The position numbers and the translations under genes were made by a program. A DNA stretch of 64,000 nt, taken from Methylophilus medardensis (GTDB lineage: Bacteria; Pseudomonadota; Gammaproteobacteria; Burkholderiales; Methylophilaceae). Positions 1 through 7,517 of the stretch are shown here, piece after piece. The notes beneath the pieces are model-generated. The model saw only the letters and a program-made list of their open reading frames with translations. It had not been told where the DNA came from and did not search any database. Positions within the stretch are counted from its first letter, which is position 1. Each line of letters opens with the position of its first letter. The DNA is taken from the NCBI RefSeq assembly GCF_006363915.1, contig NZ_CP040946.1. The stretch is one strand, 5' to 3'.

Positions 1-57
1 GATAATCGGTGAAGGGCTAAGCTCAAGTTGAGTAATTAGAGATATCTCATGGCTCAT
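1..57 (-). CDS. probable UmuC (DNA polymerase V subunit), N-terminal fragment
   Basis: An ATG at 57-55 overlaps the TGA of the UmuD-like gene (ATGA overlap). Nineteen codons are visible before the left edge, ending in SPSPII. UmuC-type Y-family polymerases commonly follow umuD with such an overlap and begin with a hydrophobic strand of the IALVD kind, which the visible end would lead into. No catalytic residue lies inside the window, so the identity rests on gene order and overlap. Confidence 0.45.
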   Translation of the reverse strand, partial: MSHEISLITQLELSPSPII

Positions 58-677
58 TTGAATCTCCTGAATGAACCCGTGACAACACCCGTGATTTCAA
101 ACTCCATCTGCTTTGTGATTAAGATAGGTGCATATTTGCCTGAAGAGTTTTCCGGCAACAGTTTGGGTAAGCCATTGGGTTGTTTAGATAGAGTTTTGAC
201 GGTGAACTCACCATCAATCATTGCAAGTACGATATCTCCCAGTGAGGCTTGCTTCCCTTTCACGACGATAGCTTTATCACCGGGCATCAGACCAGCCTCA
301 ATCATGGACTCCCCCTGAATGGTGATAAAGAAAGTGTCATTGCCATCCCTAATCAGGTACTCATACATGTCGATTTGCTCTTCGACATCGTTATCAGCAG
401 GCGCTGGCAAGCCTGCAGGCACCTTGGATTGATACAACGGCAAACTCAGGCTTGGCAAACCTAATACTGGTTCGGAAAATTCATCTACCGCATCCAGATT
501 GTCCTTTTGCTCAGCCTGTCTTTGCTTCTTTGCATAAGACTCAAGAAAATCAATAATCACTGGTTTCTGGCTATTAGGCACACGAATAACGGACGTTTCC
601 TCACGGAACGTGCCTGACCCTACTTTTCTGCCGGAGCCGGGTTTCCTGGTAGTGATTTTTCTGTTGTCATTTTTCAT
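54..677 (-). CDS. UmuD-like S24 (LexA/UmuD) self-cleaving protein with N-terminal extension
   Basis: A 207-aa serine-lysine self-cleaving protein of the LexA/UmuD fold (peptidase S24). The Ser nucleophile is S124 in GESMIEAG and the general-base Lys is K161 in GEFTVK. The probable cleavage site is A88-G89 in KVPAGLPAPA. Classical UmuD is about 140 aa. Here about 80 extra N-terminal residues carry a basic GSGRKVGSG segment and IRVPNSQKP, which could be a DNA-binding arm. Acinetobacter UmuDAb is a known UmuD of about 200 aa that acts as a repressor, so this protein may both regulate and serve translesion synthesis. It is followed by a probable umuC. A paralogue lies at 25344-25964 with the catalytic and cleavage residues at identical positions. 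No strong Shine-Dalgarno precedes the ATG. The operator repeat starts 5 nt upstream of it. Confidence 0.85.
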   Translation of the reverse strand: MKNDNRKITTRKPGSGRKVGSGTFREETSVIRVPNSQKPVIIDFLESYAKKQRQAEQKDNLDAVDEFSEPVLGLPSLSLPLYQSKVPAGLPAPADNDVEEQIDMYEYLIRDGNDTFFITIQGESMIEAGLMPGDKAIVVKGKQASLGDIVLAMIDGEFTVKTLSKQPNGLPKLLPENSSGKYAPILITKQMEFEITGVVTGSFRRFK

Positions 678-682
678 GTTTT

Positions 683-717
683 TTATTGTAACAAAAATAA
701 ATATTTTATTGTAACAA
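683..717. promoter_or_regulatory. twin operator upstream of the UmuD-like gene
   Basis: Two exact copies of TTATTGTAACAA lie at 683-694 and 706-717, 23 bp apart start to start. The core TTGT-A-ACAA is a perfect odd palindrome, as expected for a dimeric repressor. The pair lies between the -10-like box and the ATG, overlapping the expected transcription start and leader. The same motif, also doubled, precedes the paralogue at 25970-26003. Confidence 0.7.
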
Positions 718-729
718 TAAAATTTAATG

Positions 730-759
730 TTTATACTGACCTCATTGTATTGGTGACAA
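730..759 (-). promoter_or_regulatory. sigma70-like promoter of the UmuD-like gene
   Basis: On the minus strand TTGTCA (759-754) and TATAAA (735-730) are separated by 18 bp. Transcription would start close to the distal operator copy, so an occupied operator would block initiation. Confidence 0.5.
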
Positions 760-842
760 GTGCAAAGTATTTAAAATACGTAAACCGTTATTTTTTAGAC
801 ATGCAACAATATCTAACCAAAAGAAATGTTCTAAATTAAAGT

Positions 843-909
843 GCACATAAAGTGCTACATAAACGCCACATAACTGTATCGCTTTAATAATATATGTAGC
901 ACTTTGTTG
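843..909. promoter_or_regulatory. operator-like inverted repeats upstream of the HTH gene
   Basis: Site A at 843-855 reads GCACATAAAGTGC, a GCAC-N5-GTGC palindrome. The 13-mer AAAGTGCTACATA at 849-861 recurs inverted at 893-905. That second copy (site B) abuts the -35 box of the HTH gene promoter. A third copy of the site A core is at 1317-1330. This placement fits autoregulation by the HTH protein at 961-1314, which is an inference. Confidence 0.55.
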
Positions 910-934
910 CGTTTTAATGTGAAAGTGATACAAT
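907..934 (+). promoter_or_regulatory. promoter of the HTH gene
   Basis: TTGCGT (907-912) and TACAAT (929-934) are spaced by 16 bp, 26 nt upstream of the ATG at 961. Operator site B lies immediately upstream of the -35 box. Confidence 0.45.
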
Positions 935-960
935 ACCTCTTGGTAAACAAGGGTTGGTAA

Positions 961-1314
961 ATGCCAAGAGTTAAGGTAGATAGTGAGTTGCTTGCTGAGG
1001 TGCAAGCGCTCGAAGCGGCGATTGGCAATCAGTCGAAATTAGCTCATATGCTTGGCGTAGACCGATCAACACTTTTGCGTTTTTGTAGCACGGGTAAAGC
1101 GATTGATAAGACCCGCGAAACAATGCGAAAAGGGTTAATACGCTACAAAAATGAAACAACTGGTAGCTCTGAAAAAGTAAGTGCATCCATCGGTGCGACT
1201 TTGACAGGAAACATACAAGAAGATATGCAAATGCTACGCTCGTTATGCACCACGGTTCTCACCGTATTAGATGGGTATGAGAAACTTTTAGCAAATGGGA
1301 CAAACAATAATTAA
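961..1314 (+). CDS. small HTH DNA-binding protein, putative regulator of the IetAS-like cassette
   Basis: A 117-aa protein with a helix-turn-helix-like stretch at about residues 22-45 (NQSKLAHMLGVDRSTLLRFC) followed by basic helices. The C-terminal third is a predicted helix rich in Leu and Met, possibly for dimerisation. It is the first gene of a co-directional run with the ATPase and protease genes, separated from the ATPase by 40 nt that contain a copy of the palindrome found upstream of this gene. That arrangement fits an autoregulated repressor controlling the cassette. The exact family is not recognised and could be a CopG/Cro-like or plasmid-type regulator. Confidence 0.7.
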   Translation: MPRVKVDSELLAEVQALEAAIGNQSKLAHMLGVDRSTLLRFCSTGKAIDKTRETMRKGLIRYKNETTGSSEKVSASIGATLTGNIQEDMQMLRSLCTTVLTVLDGYEKLLANGTNNN

Positions 1315-1316
1315 AG

Positions 1317-1330
1317 GCACATAAAGTGCT
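1317..1330. promoter_or_regulatory. third copy of the GCAC-N5-GTGC palindrome, before the ATPase gene
   Basis: GCACATAAAGTGCT here is identical over 14 bases to 843-856. It lies between the HTH gene stop and the strong Shine-Dalgarno GGAGGTGA (1341-1348) of the ATPase gene, so the ATPase-protease part could be controlled separately. Confidence 0.55.
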
Positions 1331-1354
1331 TACTCCGGGTGGAGGTGAAGAAAA

Positions 1355-2368
1355 ATGGCAACCAAGGCACAACAGGACAGAGCAGCACTAGAACGGACAA
1401 TGAACGCAATCATTGCGAGTTCCAGAAAAAATAAGCAACCACAGCTCATTGGGCTGGAGGAATCGGTTGCTCAAGCGACACCAGCCAGCATTGCATTGCC
1501 GGATCGTGTTGCTGAGCTTGTGTATGACATTCCAGCACGCCGCAAGCTGGATGAACTTGTACTGACCGAAGAGATTGTCAGCGAAGTTGAAGAATTCATT
1601 CATGAATACTCCAACACCGACTTGTTACGCTCTCACTCTATAGAACCTCGCCATACAGTTCTCCTTAAAGGACCTCCAGGTAACGGAAAGACGAGCCTCG
1701 CAGAAGTATTTGCAACTGAGCTGGATTTACCTTTGCTGTCTGTTCGTTACGATGCAATCATTGATAGCTACCTGGGAGAGACTGCCAGCCGCTTGAAACG
1801 CCTGATCGACTTTGCAGAACAAACGCCTTGTGTCCTTTTCTTTGATGAATTTGATGCACTTGGCAAAGAGCGTAGTGACGTTCAGGAAACTGGCGAAATC
1901 AAACGCGTGATCAGTTCCTTGCTCGTTCAGATGGACCGTTTACCGTCCCATACGATTGTTGTGTGTGCCACTAACCATCCTGAGTTACTGGATCGTGCTG
2001 TTTGGCGTCGTTTTGAATTGAAACTGGAGATTAATCCACCTGACAAATCACAACTGATGAAGTGGTTTGCAAATTTCAAGAAATCCATGGGCAAAGCAAG
2101 TGTTGGTATTAACGCTGAAGACTTTGCAAAATACATGGAAGGTGAAACAATGGCTGGCGTGGAATCGTTTATTTTAGACGTTCGGCGTAAAATAATTTTA
2201 TCGAAAGGTAAGCTCACTGCTTCCGATGCGATAAAGAATGTACTGAGTAGGTTGAAGAAAACAATAAATACTAACAATATTGCGGGGTCTCAGGCTCATG
2301 GCAACTCAACATCCAATCGTGCGCATCGCACGAGATCAGGCAGCAAAAAAACGAATTCCGGGACGTAA
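1355..2368 (+). CDS. AAA+ ATPase, IetA-like (partner of the subtilase)
   Basis: A 337-aa CDC48/FtsH-type AAA+ ATPase. Walker A is GPPGNGKTS at residues 106-114. Walker B is VLFFDEFDAL, with D164 and E165. A sensor-type motif VVCATNHPELLDRA and a paired-arginine finger candidate WRRF (217-220) follow. The C-terminal ~50 residues are basic and Ser/Asn-rich. A strong Shine-Dalgarno (GGAGGTGA) sits 6 nt before the ATG. The protease gene starts inside its 3' end, implying translational coupling. An ATPase-subtilase pair of this kind is the IetA-IetS arrangement described for plasmid stability and later as a phage-defence pair, where IetA restrains or directs IetS. Assignment to that family is from architecture and gene order only. 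Confidence 0.85.
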   Translation: MATKAQQDRAALERTMNAIIASSRKNKQPQLIGLEESVAQATPASIALPDRVAELVYDIPARRKLDELVLTEEIVSEVEEFIHEYSNTDLLRSHSIEPRHTVLLKGPPGNGKTSLAEVFATELDLPLLSVRYDAIIDSYLGETASRLKRLIDFAEQTPCVLFFDEFDALGKERSDVQETGEIKRVISSLLVQMDRLPSHTIVVCATNHPELLDRAVWRRFELKLEINPPDKSQLMKWFANFKKSMGKASVGINAEDFAKYMEGETMAGVESFILDVRRKIILSKGKLTASDAIKNVLSRLKKTINTNNIAGSQAHGNSTSNRAHRTRSGSKKTNSGT

Positions 2369-4889
2369 GCCTCGGTTTCCGAGAGCTATTGGTTACGAAA
2401 AACAAGGGCAGAGATTATCAAAAACATTTGATACAGCTGCAAAGTCACTAGCAGAATGGGAGAAAGGCGCTAAAATCAGCGCCGATCCTAGAGCAGTGGT
2501 TCCAGAGCGTGCCCTTGTTTTTGATTTGCTTGGTCCTGTAGCAGACTTCCAACTGGCCGCACAAGCCTTGGGGCTTGAATGGCTAACAGGACAGCGTAAA
2601 AGCGAAGATGGCGATGAAGAGACCGCCGATGATGACGAGGAACTTCAAAGTCAAACCATCTACGTCACAATGCCAAGCCTTGCGGGTTTGCAAAAACTCC
2701 TGGCGATGTGGAATCGCTACCAAAAAGGCCAAAAACCAGAGAAACCTGAAGCCCCTTTCTGGAAAATATTTGAATGGCTATATGACCTTCGTGTCTGGTC
2801 CATTAAAGATAGAGTCGATCCTGCTTTAACCAACTTCATCAACAAACTCCTGAAAGAACAACCTGACCGCGTTGTGCAGGTAGAACTGGACTTTTGGTAT
2901 CGAAATGCCAAAGAACGCCGTGATAGTGCGATTACCACTCTGCAAACGATGCTGGATGAGGTTGGTGGCACTCTCATAGATTTAGTTGAAATTGAAGAAA
3001 TTCGCTATCAAGGTGCCCTCGTTGCCATTCCTGCCAAGGTTGCCAGCGAGCTGGCGGAGCGAAATGGGAAATTAGGTGGTTTGGATGAAATCATGACCAT
3101 CCGGCCCCAATCACAATATGCAGACGATGCTCCTGAAGACGAAAATGCTGAAGCAGAAGCAGGCTACGACTTCGGAGATAATCCACCCACCGGAGAATGT
3201 ATTACTGCCGTTTTGGATGGCTATCCAATTGAGAACCACGAAGCACTAGCGGGCCGCGTCATCATTGAAGAAGTAGATGTTACTGGCGCGCAAGTGCCTG
3301 CATTGAACAGAGAACATGGAACAGCCATGGCTTCCATGATCCTGCATGGGGATCTGGGGGCATTGCCGCCAGCTTCCATCAATCGGAAAATCGCATCGTT
3401 TCCGATTCTAACCATGAGTAAAAATGCTGAAGTGATTGCATCGAACAAACTAGCGATAGGTATTGTTCACAGGGCACTTCAAAGAATCGTAGCGCATGCG
3501 GAATCCGATAGTCCACTGCGAAATATTACGGTGATCAATCACTCTATTTGCGATACGAATGCACCATTCGTCCGCAGGCCTTCTCCATGGGCCATGCTCT
3601 TGGACTTCTACAGCCATCATCATCGATTATTGTTCGTCATCAGTGGTGGGAACATTTACTCGAAATTTCCAGTAACTAACTATGCAAACAATGCTGCATT
3701 CTTAGCGGCCACGCCTGCCGAAAGGGAGGCAAGTTTAGTCAATGCTATTGAAAAGGCCAAAGGTACACGGTCGATTTTAAGTCCAGCTGAGTCAGTGAAC
3801 TCGATCACTGTGGGCGCATTGCATGAAGAGGTGAATACCAATGCCCCTCAAAATGCAACAGACCCCTATCCAAGCTTTGTCATGACCAATCTAGCCTCTT
3901 CCGTAGGTTTTGGTGTCAATAGAAGTATCAAACCAGACGTGGTTGAACAAGGTGGCCGATTTGCAGTTCGCGGGTCGAATCATCCTGGTGGATATGTTGA
4001 GGTTCATCCGCATGTCACTTCAGACTTCGGCCAGGTGGCTGCATGTCCATCCAAAACAGGGGATTTACAGGCGACAAGAAGATCAGCAGGGACAAGTAAT
4101 TCTACTGCACTTATCACTCGCACGTGTAATCTGATTGCTGACGCTTTAGATGAAGTATTTGAGAATGATGGATTGAGATGGCTGGATATGGGTACACGCG
4201 TGCCTATCTTGAAAGCACTCTTGACGCATAGTTGCCAATGGGGCGATATCGGCAAAGTATTGGAGGTGGCATTTCCACCCCAAGGTCGTTATGTCTGGTC
4301 AAAGCGTAGAGATTCAGTCGCCAAGTTTTTAGGGTATGGAAGACCACAAGTTGAAGATGTCTTGGCGGGAAATAACAGGAGAATCACCTTATTGGGCGAT
4401 GATGTTATCAAGCCAGAGGAACGCCATGTGTACACCATCCCCATTCCCAAATCCATGTTCAGATCGCGTGAAATCAAGAAAATCAAAATCACGCTTGCAT
4501 GGACTGCCCCAGTATTGACCAGCATGGCCGATTACCGTGGCGTTGCACTGAGAGTGGTTGATGAACATGGTAGAGCAGACTTCTGGGAGGGATGCGAAAG
4601 AGGTGGCGCACTGCAACCTAATGGCGATACAACAGCGAGAGGCACTGTGATGCACTTACAAATGGAAGGTAAAGTTGCCAAACAACTGAAAGACAACAAC
4701 CAGAACTTAACTATTTGCGTACAAGCCCGTGCGTTGCATGATTCTCTGATAAATGCGCCGATTCCATATGCATTAGCCATATCCATTGAAGTAGGACAAT
4801 CGATCACGGCGAATATTTATCAAGAAGTGCAAGAGAACATCAGAGTGCCGCAACGCATTAGACAACGTGATCGTGTAGGGGGAGCATAA
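2298..4889 (+). CDS. subtilisin-like serine protease (S8), IetS-like
   Basis: An 863-aa subtilase without a signal peptide, so probably cytoplasmic. The catalytic residues appear in S8 order: D307 in AVLDGYP, H340 in REHGTAMAS, the oxyanion N452 in VISGGN and S600 in SAGTSNSTA. About 300 residues precede the catalytic domain, including an acidic run at about 100-115, and a C-terminal domain of about 200 residues (predicted beta-rich, PIPK/ITLAWTAP) follows. An upstream in-frame TTG at 2280 would add 6 residues, but the ATG at 2298 is preferred. The gene overlaps the ATPase gene by 71 nt and its TAA overlaps the next ATG (TAATG). In IetAS the subtilase is the toxic effector. An intact triad suggests an active enzyme here. 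Confidence 0.88.
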   Translation: MATQHPIVRIARDQAAKKRIPGRKPRFPRAIGYEKQGQRLSKTFDTAAKSLAEWEKGAKISADPRAVVPERALVFDLLGPVADFQLAAQALGLEWLTGQRKSEDGDEETADDDEELQSQTIYVTMPSLAGLQKLLAMWNRYQKGQKPEKPEAPFWKIFEWLYDLRVWSIKDRVDPALTNFINKLLKEQPDRVVQVELDFWYRNAKERRDSAITTLQTMLDEVGGTLIDLVEIEEIRYQGALVAIPAKVASELAERNGKLGGLDEIMTIRPQSQYADDAPEDENAEAEAGYDFGDNPPTGECITAVLDGYPIENHEALAGRVIIEEVDVTGAQVPALNREHGTAMASMILHGDLGALPPASINRKIASFPILTMSKNAEVIASNKLAIGIVHRALQRIVAHAESDSPLRNITVINHSICDTNAPFVRRPSPWAMLLDFYSHHHRLLFVISGGNIYSKFPVTNYANNAAFLAATPAEREASLVNAIEKAKGTRSILSPAESVNSITVGALHEEVNTNAPQNATDPYPSFVMTNLASSVGFGVNRSIKPDVVEQGGRFAVRGSNHPGGYVEVHPHVTSDFGQVAACPSKTGDLQATRRSAGTSNSTALITRTCNLIADALDEVFENDGLRWLDMGTRVPILKALLTHSCQWGDIGKVLEVAFPPQGRYVWSKRRDSVAKFLGYGRPQVEDVLAGNNRRITLLGDDVIKPEERHVYTIPIPKSMFRSREIKKIKITLAWTAPVLTSMADYRGVALRVVDEHGRADFWEGCERGGALQPNGDTTARGTVMHLQMEGKVAKQLKDNNQNLTICVQARALHDSLINAPIPYALAISIEVGQSITANIYQEVQENIRVPQRIRQRDRVGGA

Positions 4890-5785
4890 TGCCCGTATTT
4901 GATATAGCAGACTCTTTAGGCAGCCAGTCTAATGAAGACATCGCAGCATATTTAACCGACATTGGAGACCTTGCTGCCGCTCAAGACTTCATTGGGGCTA
5001 ACGTTGCAGGACAGGGAGGAATGTTTCCAACTAGAGCATGGAAACATGCCGGGGTAAGCGTTGGTTTTATTGATCCTGCAAACGCTCCAGCAAATGGGGT
5101 CTACACGATCCAAAGAGCCAGTGCAATCCAAGCAGATACTTCTCTCATAGGTCAATCACTCAAGATAACGCTGGACCATTTTTATGTGCATAATTACCCC
5201 GGCAATGGTATCCATACTGTCTTGTTTGATTTTTTGGGAAAAGCCCAAATTGCGCAGACCGTAGAAGAATTACACCATCCAGTAAAAGTAATGGTGGCTG
5301 ATGGAGCGCATGCGGGTGTTGTCAGCACCCCTATTTTCTTGGGCTTGAACGTAGAACCTAATGGAGTGGCTTTTGAAGGCCGAACCATCTGTGTTGAGAG
5401 TAGTGACGATAACTTCGTTTTATCAGCTTTTGACTCTCCGGTTTTTAAGGCTGGTCTTGCAATCGTTCATGCCGCCAAACCAGTGTTAAAGCCTTATACA
5501 GCGTTAACAATAGCAGCCATCACGGCCATCATGAAGAGGAAACAAAATACTCAAGTGCATAGTTTCGATTTGGGTTTAGATTTCGCTCAAAATATCACTT
5601 CAAACAAATTGAAATTAGGGTCATATTTGGTGATTCAGTCTGATGACCAAATTGATATGAATAATTATCGCTGGAATCAAAATACTTCTCGGTTGGAACA
5701 TTTTCTTGGGCCAAACCAACAAATCGATTTCAACTACTTGATTATCGGAGTAACCAACTACCAGGCACCAGCTTTGGTGCCTTAG
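4889..5785 (+). CDS. protein of unknown function, fourth gene of the IetAS-like cassette
   Basis: A 298-aa protein I do not recognise. It has no signal peptide and no clear transmembrane segment. The sequence alternates short beta-like stretches (SVGFIDPANAP, SLKITLDHFYVHNY, HPVKVMVADGAHAG, YLVIQSDD) with one helical stretch near residue 195-225 (PYTALTIAAITAIMKRK). One base overlaps the protease stop, so it is almost certainly co-translated with it. Its stop overlaps the stop of the convergent TniQ-like gene by 3 bases. It could be a protease substrate, a target sensor or an inhibitor. The sequence does not decide between these. Confidence 0.8.
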   Translation: MPVFDIADSLGSQSNEDIAAYLTDIGDLAAAQDFIGANVAGQGGMFPTRAWKHAGVSVGFIDPANAPANGVYTIQRASAIQADTSLIGQSLKITLDHFYVHNYPGNGIHTVLFDFLGKAQIAQTVEELHHPVKVMVADGAHAGVVSTPIFLGLNVEPNGVAFEGRTICVESSDDNFVLSAFDSPVFKAGLAIVHAAKPVLKPYTALTIAAITAIMKRKQNTQVHSFDLGLDFAQNITSNKLKLGSYLVIQSDDQIDMNNYRWNQNTSRLEHFLGPNQQIDFNYLIIGVTNYQAPALVP

Positions 5786-5790
5786 CTTTT
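5764..5790 (+). terminator. terminator-like hairpin overlapping the end of the cassette
   Basis: GGCACCA (5764-5770) pairs with TGGTGCC (5775-5781) and is followed by TTAGCTTTTATT. The hairpin lies within the last codons of the 298-aa gene. It would also fall in the 3' end of the convergent gene. Confidence 0.5.
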
Positions 5791-6585
5791 ATTCCCAAGC
5801 ATCGTTTTGAATGCCTTATACAACACCGGCTTTGCCAGCGTTTTACCTTCCAGCAAAAGCCGGTTATTCACCTTCCTGTTACTCACATAAACACCGCTTG
5901 CCTTTAACTCGTCCACAATGAGCTTCACCTTATTTACTGAAGACTCCTGATTGATAATGCCTGAGATTCGTTTGTAGTCTGCATGTTTTGAAGATATCCG
6001 TGCGCATTGTTCAGGAAACCAGTATCTCAAGCATGACCCGGTAAAGTTGAGCAACTTGGCAATTTCGGATAATGGCCGATGCTCGTTTCTGTCTTCTGCA
6101 AACTTGGTCAGAGTTTCTAACAACTCAATTCTTTGAGCTGCCACTAGTAAAGGTCTTTCCGCCCGGTCCAACATCTTTTCGGGGAGTTTTCTTAAGACAC
6201 GACCACTGAATTCATATGCTTGAGTTTCATTCAGGAAAACATCACTCAGGAACATATCCAAGCCATAGCAGACTGATAGAAGCTGCGGCAAGGAAGGCTT
6301 CTCTCCCTTGTTTAACCAACCTTTGATCGCCCAACTACTCAACCCAATTTGCTTACAAAAAGTGGTACCGATTCCATTGGCGTAATGACTGATGGCTTGC
6401 CTGAGAAATTTAGTGAGAGCGTCTACCGTAGCGACATTATCCCATTCATTCAGATGGCAGATCAGGTCTTCTATCGCGTAAAACACCCAATAGTCGAATT
6501 CGGAATATTCAACCATTTCATCGTCAGCCCGAACATTCAGACCCTGATAGCAATAAGCACATCTCGAAAGATCAGGATAATGCAT
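5782..6585 (-). CDS. TniQ-like protein, apparently N-terminally shortened
   Basis: A 267-aa protein resembling the C-terminal half of TniQ, the target-selection protein of Tn5053/Tn7-like transposons. It starts with a CAYC zinc-knuckle half. An HTH-like segment follows (FCKQIGLSSWAIKGWLNKGE, about residue 80-100). A second HTH (RPLSEIAKLLNFTGSCLRYW, about 170-190) precedes a terminal motif VSNRKVNNRLL. Full TniQ proteins usually have an N-terminal domain of 100 or more residues before the zinc site. That domain is absent here and no in-frame extension is visible. No TniA or TniB gene is in view. It could be a transposon remnant or a domesticated DNA-binding protein. Confidence 0.5.
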   Translation of the reverse strand: MHYPDLSRCAYCYQGLNVRADDEMVEYSEFDYWVFYAIEDLICHLNEWDNVATVDALTKFLRQAISHYANGIGTTFCKQIGLSSWAIKGWLNKGEKPSLPQLLSVCYGLDMFLSDVFLNETQAYEFSGRVLRKLPEKMLDRAERPLLVAAQRIELLETLTKFAEDRNEHRPLSEIAKLLNFTGSCLRYWFPEQCARISSKHADYKRISGIINQESSVNKVKLIVDELKASGVYVSNRKVNNRLLLEGKTLAKPVLYKAFKTMLGNKS

Positions 6586-6711
6586 GATATAGGGCTGAAC
6601 AGTGTCTACAAAGTTAGTGGCGATTCAAGTTTCAGTATGTGAATCACCGCACAGAAACCTAAGACATACTGCCTCATGATTGAACTCCATCAATTGATTG
6701 GACAAAATATT

Positions 6712-7365
6712 ATGAAAACAGATACTCAGTTAAAGCACGATGTTACAGCAGAGCTTAAATGGGATAGCTCAGTGAACGAAAATGACATTGGTGTTGAGGT
6801 TAAGGACGGCATTGTCACATTATCTGGGCACGTTGGTAAGTATTCAGAAAAGTGGGCGGCTGAGTGCGCTGCTCAAAAAGTACCTGGCGTAAAAGCATTA
6901 GCAATCGAAATGGATGTTAAGTTATCAGGATCTAACAATCGTAATGATACTGACATTGCACGGACTGCCAAAAGCGTCCTCGAATGGACGACGAACTGGC
7001 CAAAAGACCAAGTAAAAGTGATGGTGGAAAAAGGCTGGATAACCTTGTCAGGTCAATTGGATTTTGAGTATGAGCGTCAACTCGCCCTCTCTAATGTGCG
7101 CCATTTGATGGGTGTGACAGGCGTGAGTAATCAAATTACGCTCAAACCATTTTTATCTACAAACAGTGTTAAATCAGTCATTGACGCGGCATTGAAAAGA
7201 AGAGCTTTGACAGACTCACAAGAAATCGTTGTCACGGTCGATGGTGACAAGGTTAACCTTTCGGGTGTCGTGCATAGCTGGTCTGAACGCGAAATGGTGA
7301 GTGATTCTGTTCGAAACACGCCAGGCGTTTCCGAAGTCAGCGACAATATTACTGTTGCATACTAA
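6712..7365 (+). CDS. three-BON-domain protein, OsmY-like
   Basis: A 218-aa protein built of three BON domains at about residues 5-65, 78-142 and 148-216. The recurring core is seen as GIVTLSGHV, GWITLSGQL and DKVNLSGVV. BON proteins bind membranes or lipids, and OsmY is an envelope-stress protein. No signal peptide is visible from the chosen ATG. An upstream in-frame ATG at 6676 would add 12 residues, but related three-BON proteins start at MKTDTQL. It precedes an alcohol dehydrogenase gene on the same strand. Confidence 0.85.
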   Translation: MKTDTQLKHDVTAELKWDSSVNENDIGVEVKDGIVTLSGHVGKYSEKWAAECAAQKVPGVKALAIEMDVKLSGSNNRNDTDIARTAKSVLEWTTNWPKDQVKVMVEKGWITLSGQLDFEYERQLALSNVRHLMGVTGVSNQITLKPFLSTNSVKSVIDAALKRRALTDSQEIVVTVDGDKVNLSGVVHSWSEREMVSDSVRNTPGVSEVSDNITVAY

Positions 7366-7394
7366 TTTATAAAGTTAGAAGCGGTCTTTATGAA

Positions 7395-7420
7395 AAACAA
7401 CTTCAATATTGAAGTTGTTT
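7395..7420 (+). terminator. 26-bp perfect palindrome downstream of the BON gene
   Basis: The half-site AAACAACTTCAAT is followed directly by its exact complement, with no loop bases. The second arm ends in GTTGTTT. It could fold as a terminator hairpin after the BON gene, but the U-run is short, so an operator for the next gene is also possible. Confidence 0.4.
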
Positions 7421-7517
7421 GAAGCGATTGCAGGAATATTTGACTCCCAACCAAACTGAATCGCCGTTAATTCAGAGACAACTCTATCTAACTCCTCTTA
7501 AAAGTAAGGTGTATTCA

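Noticed and set aside
742..1005. 87-codon minus-strand ORF over the HTH promoter region
   Set aside because: It overlaps the promoter, the operator repeats and the start of the HTH gene on the other strand, with no supporting signals.
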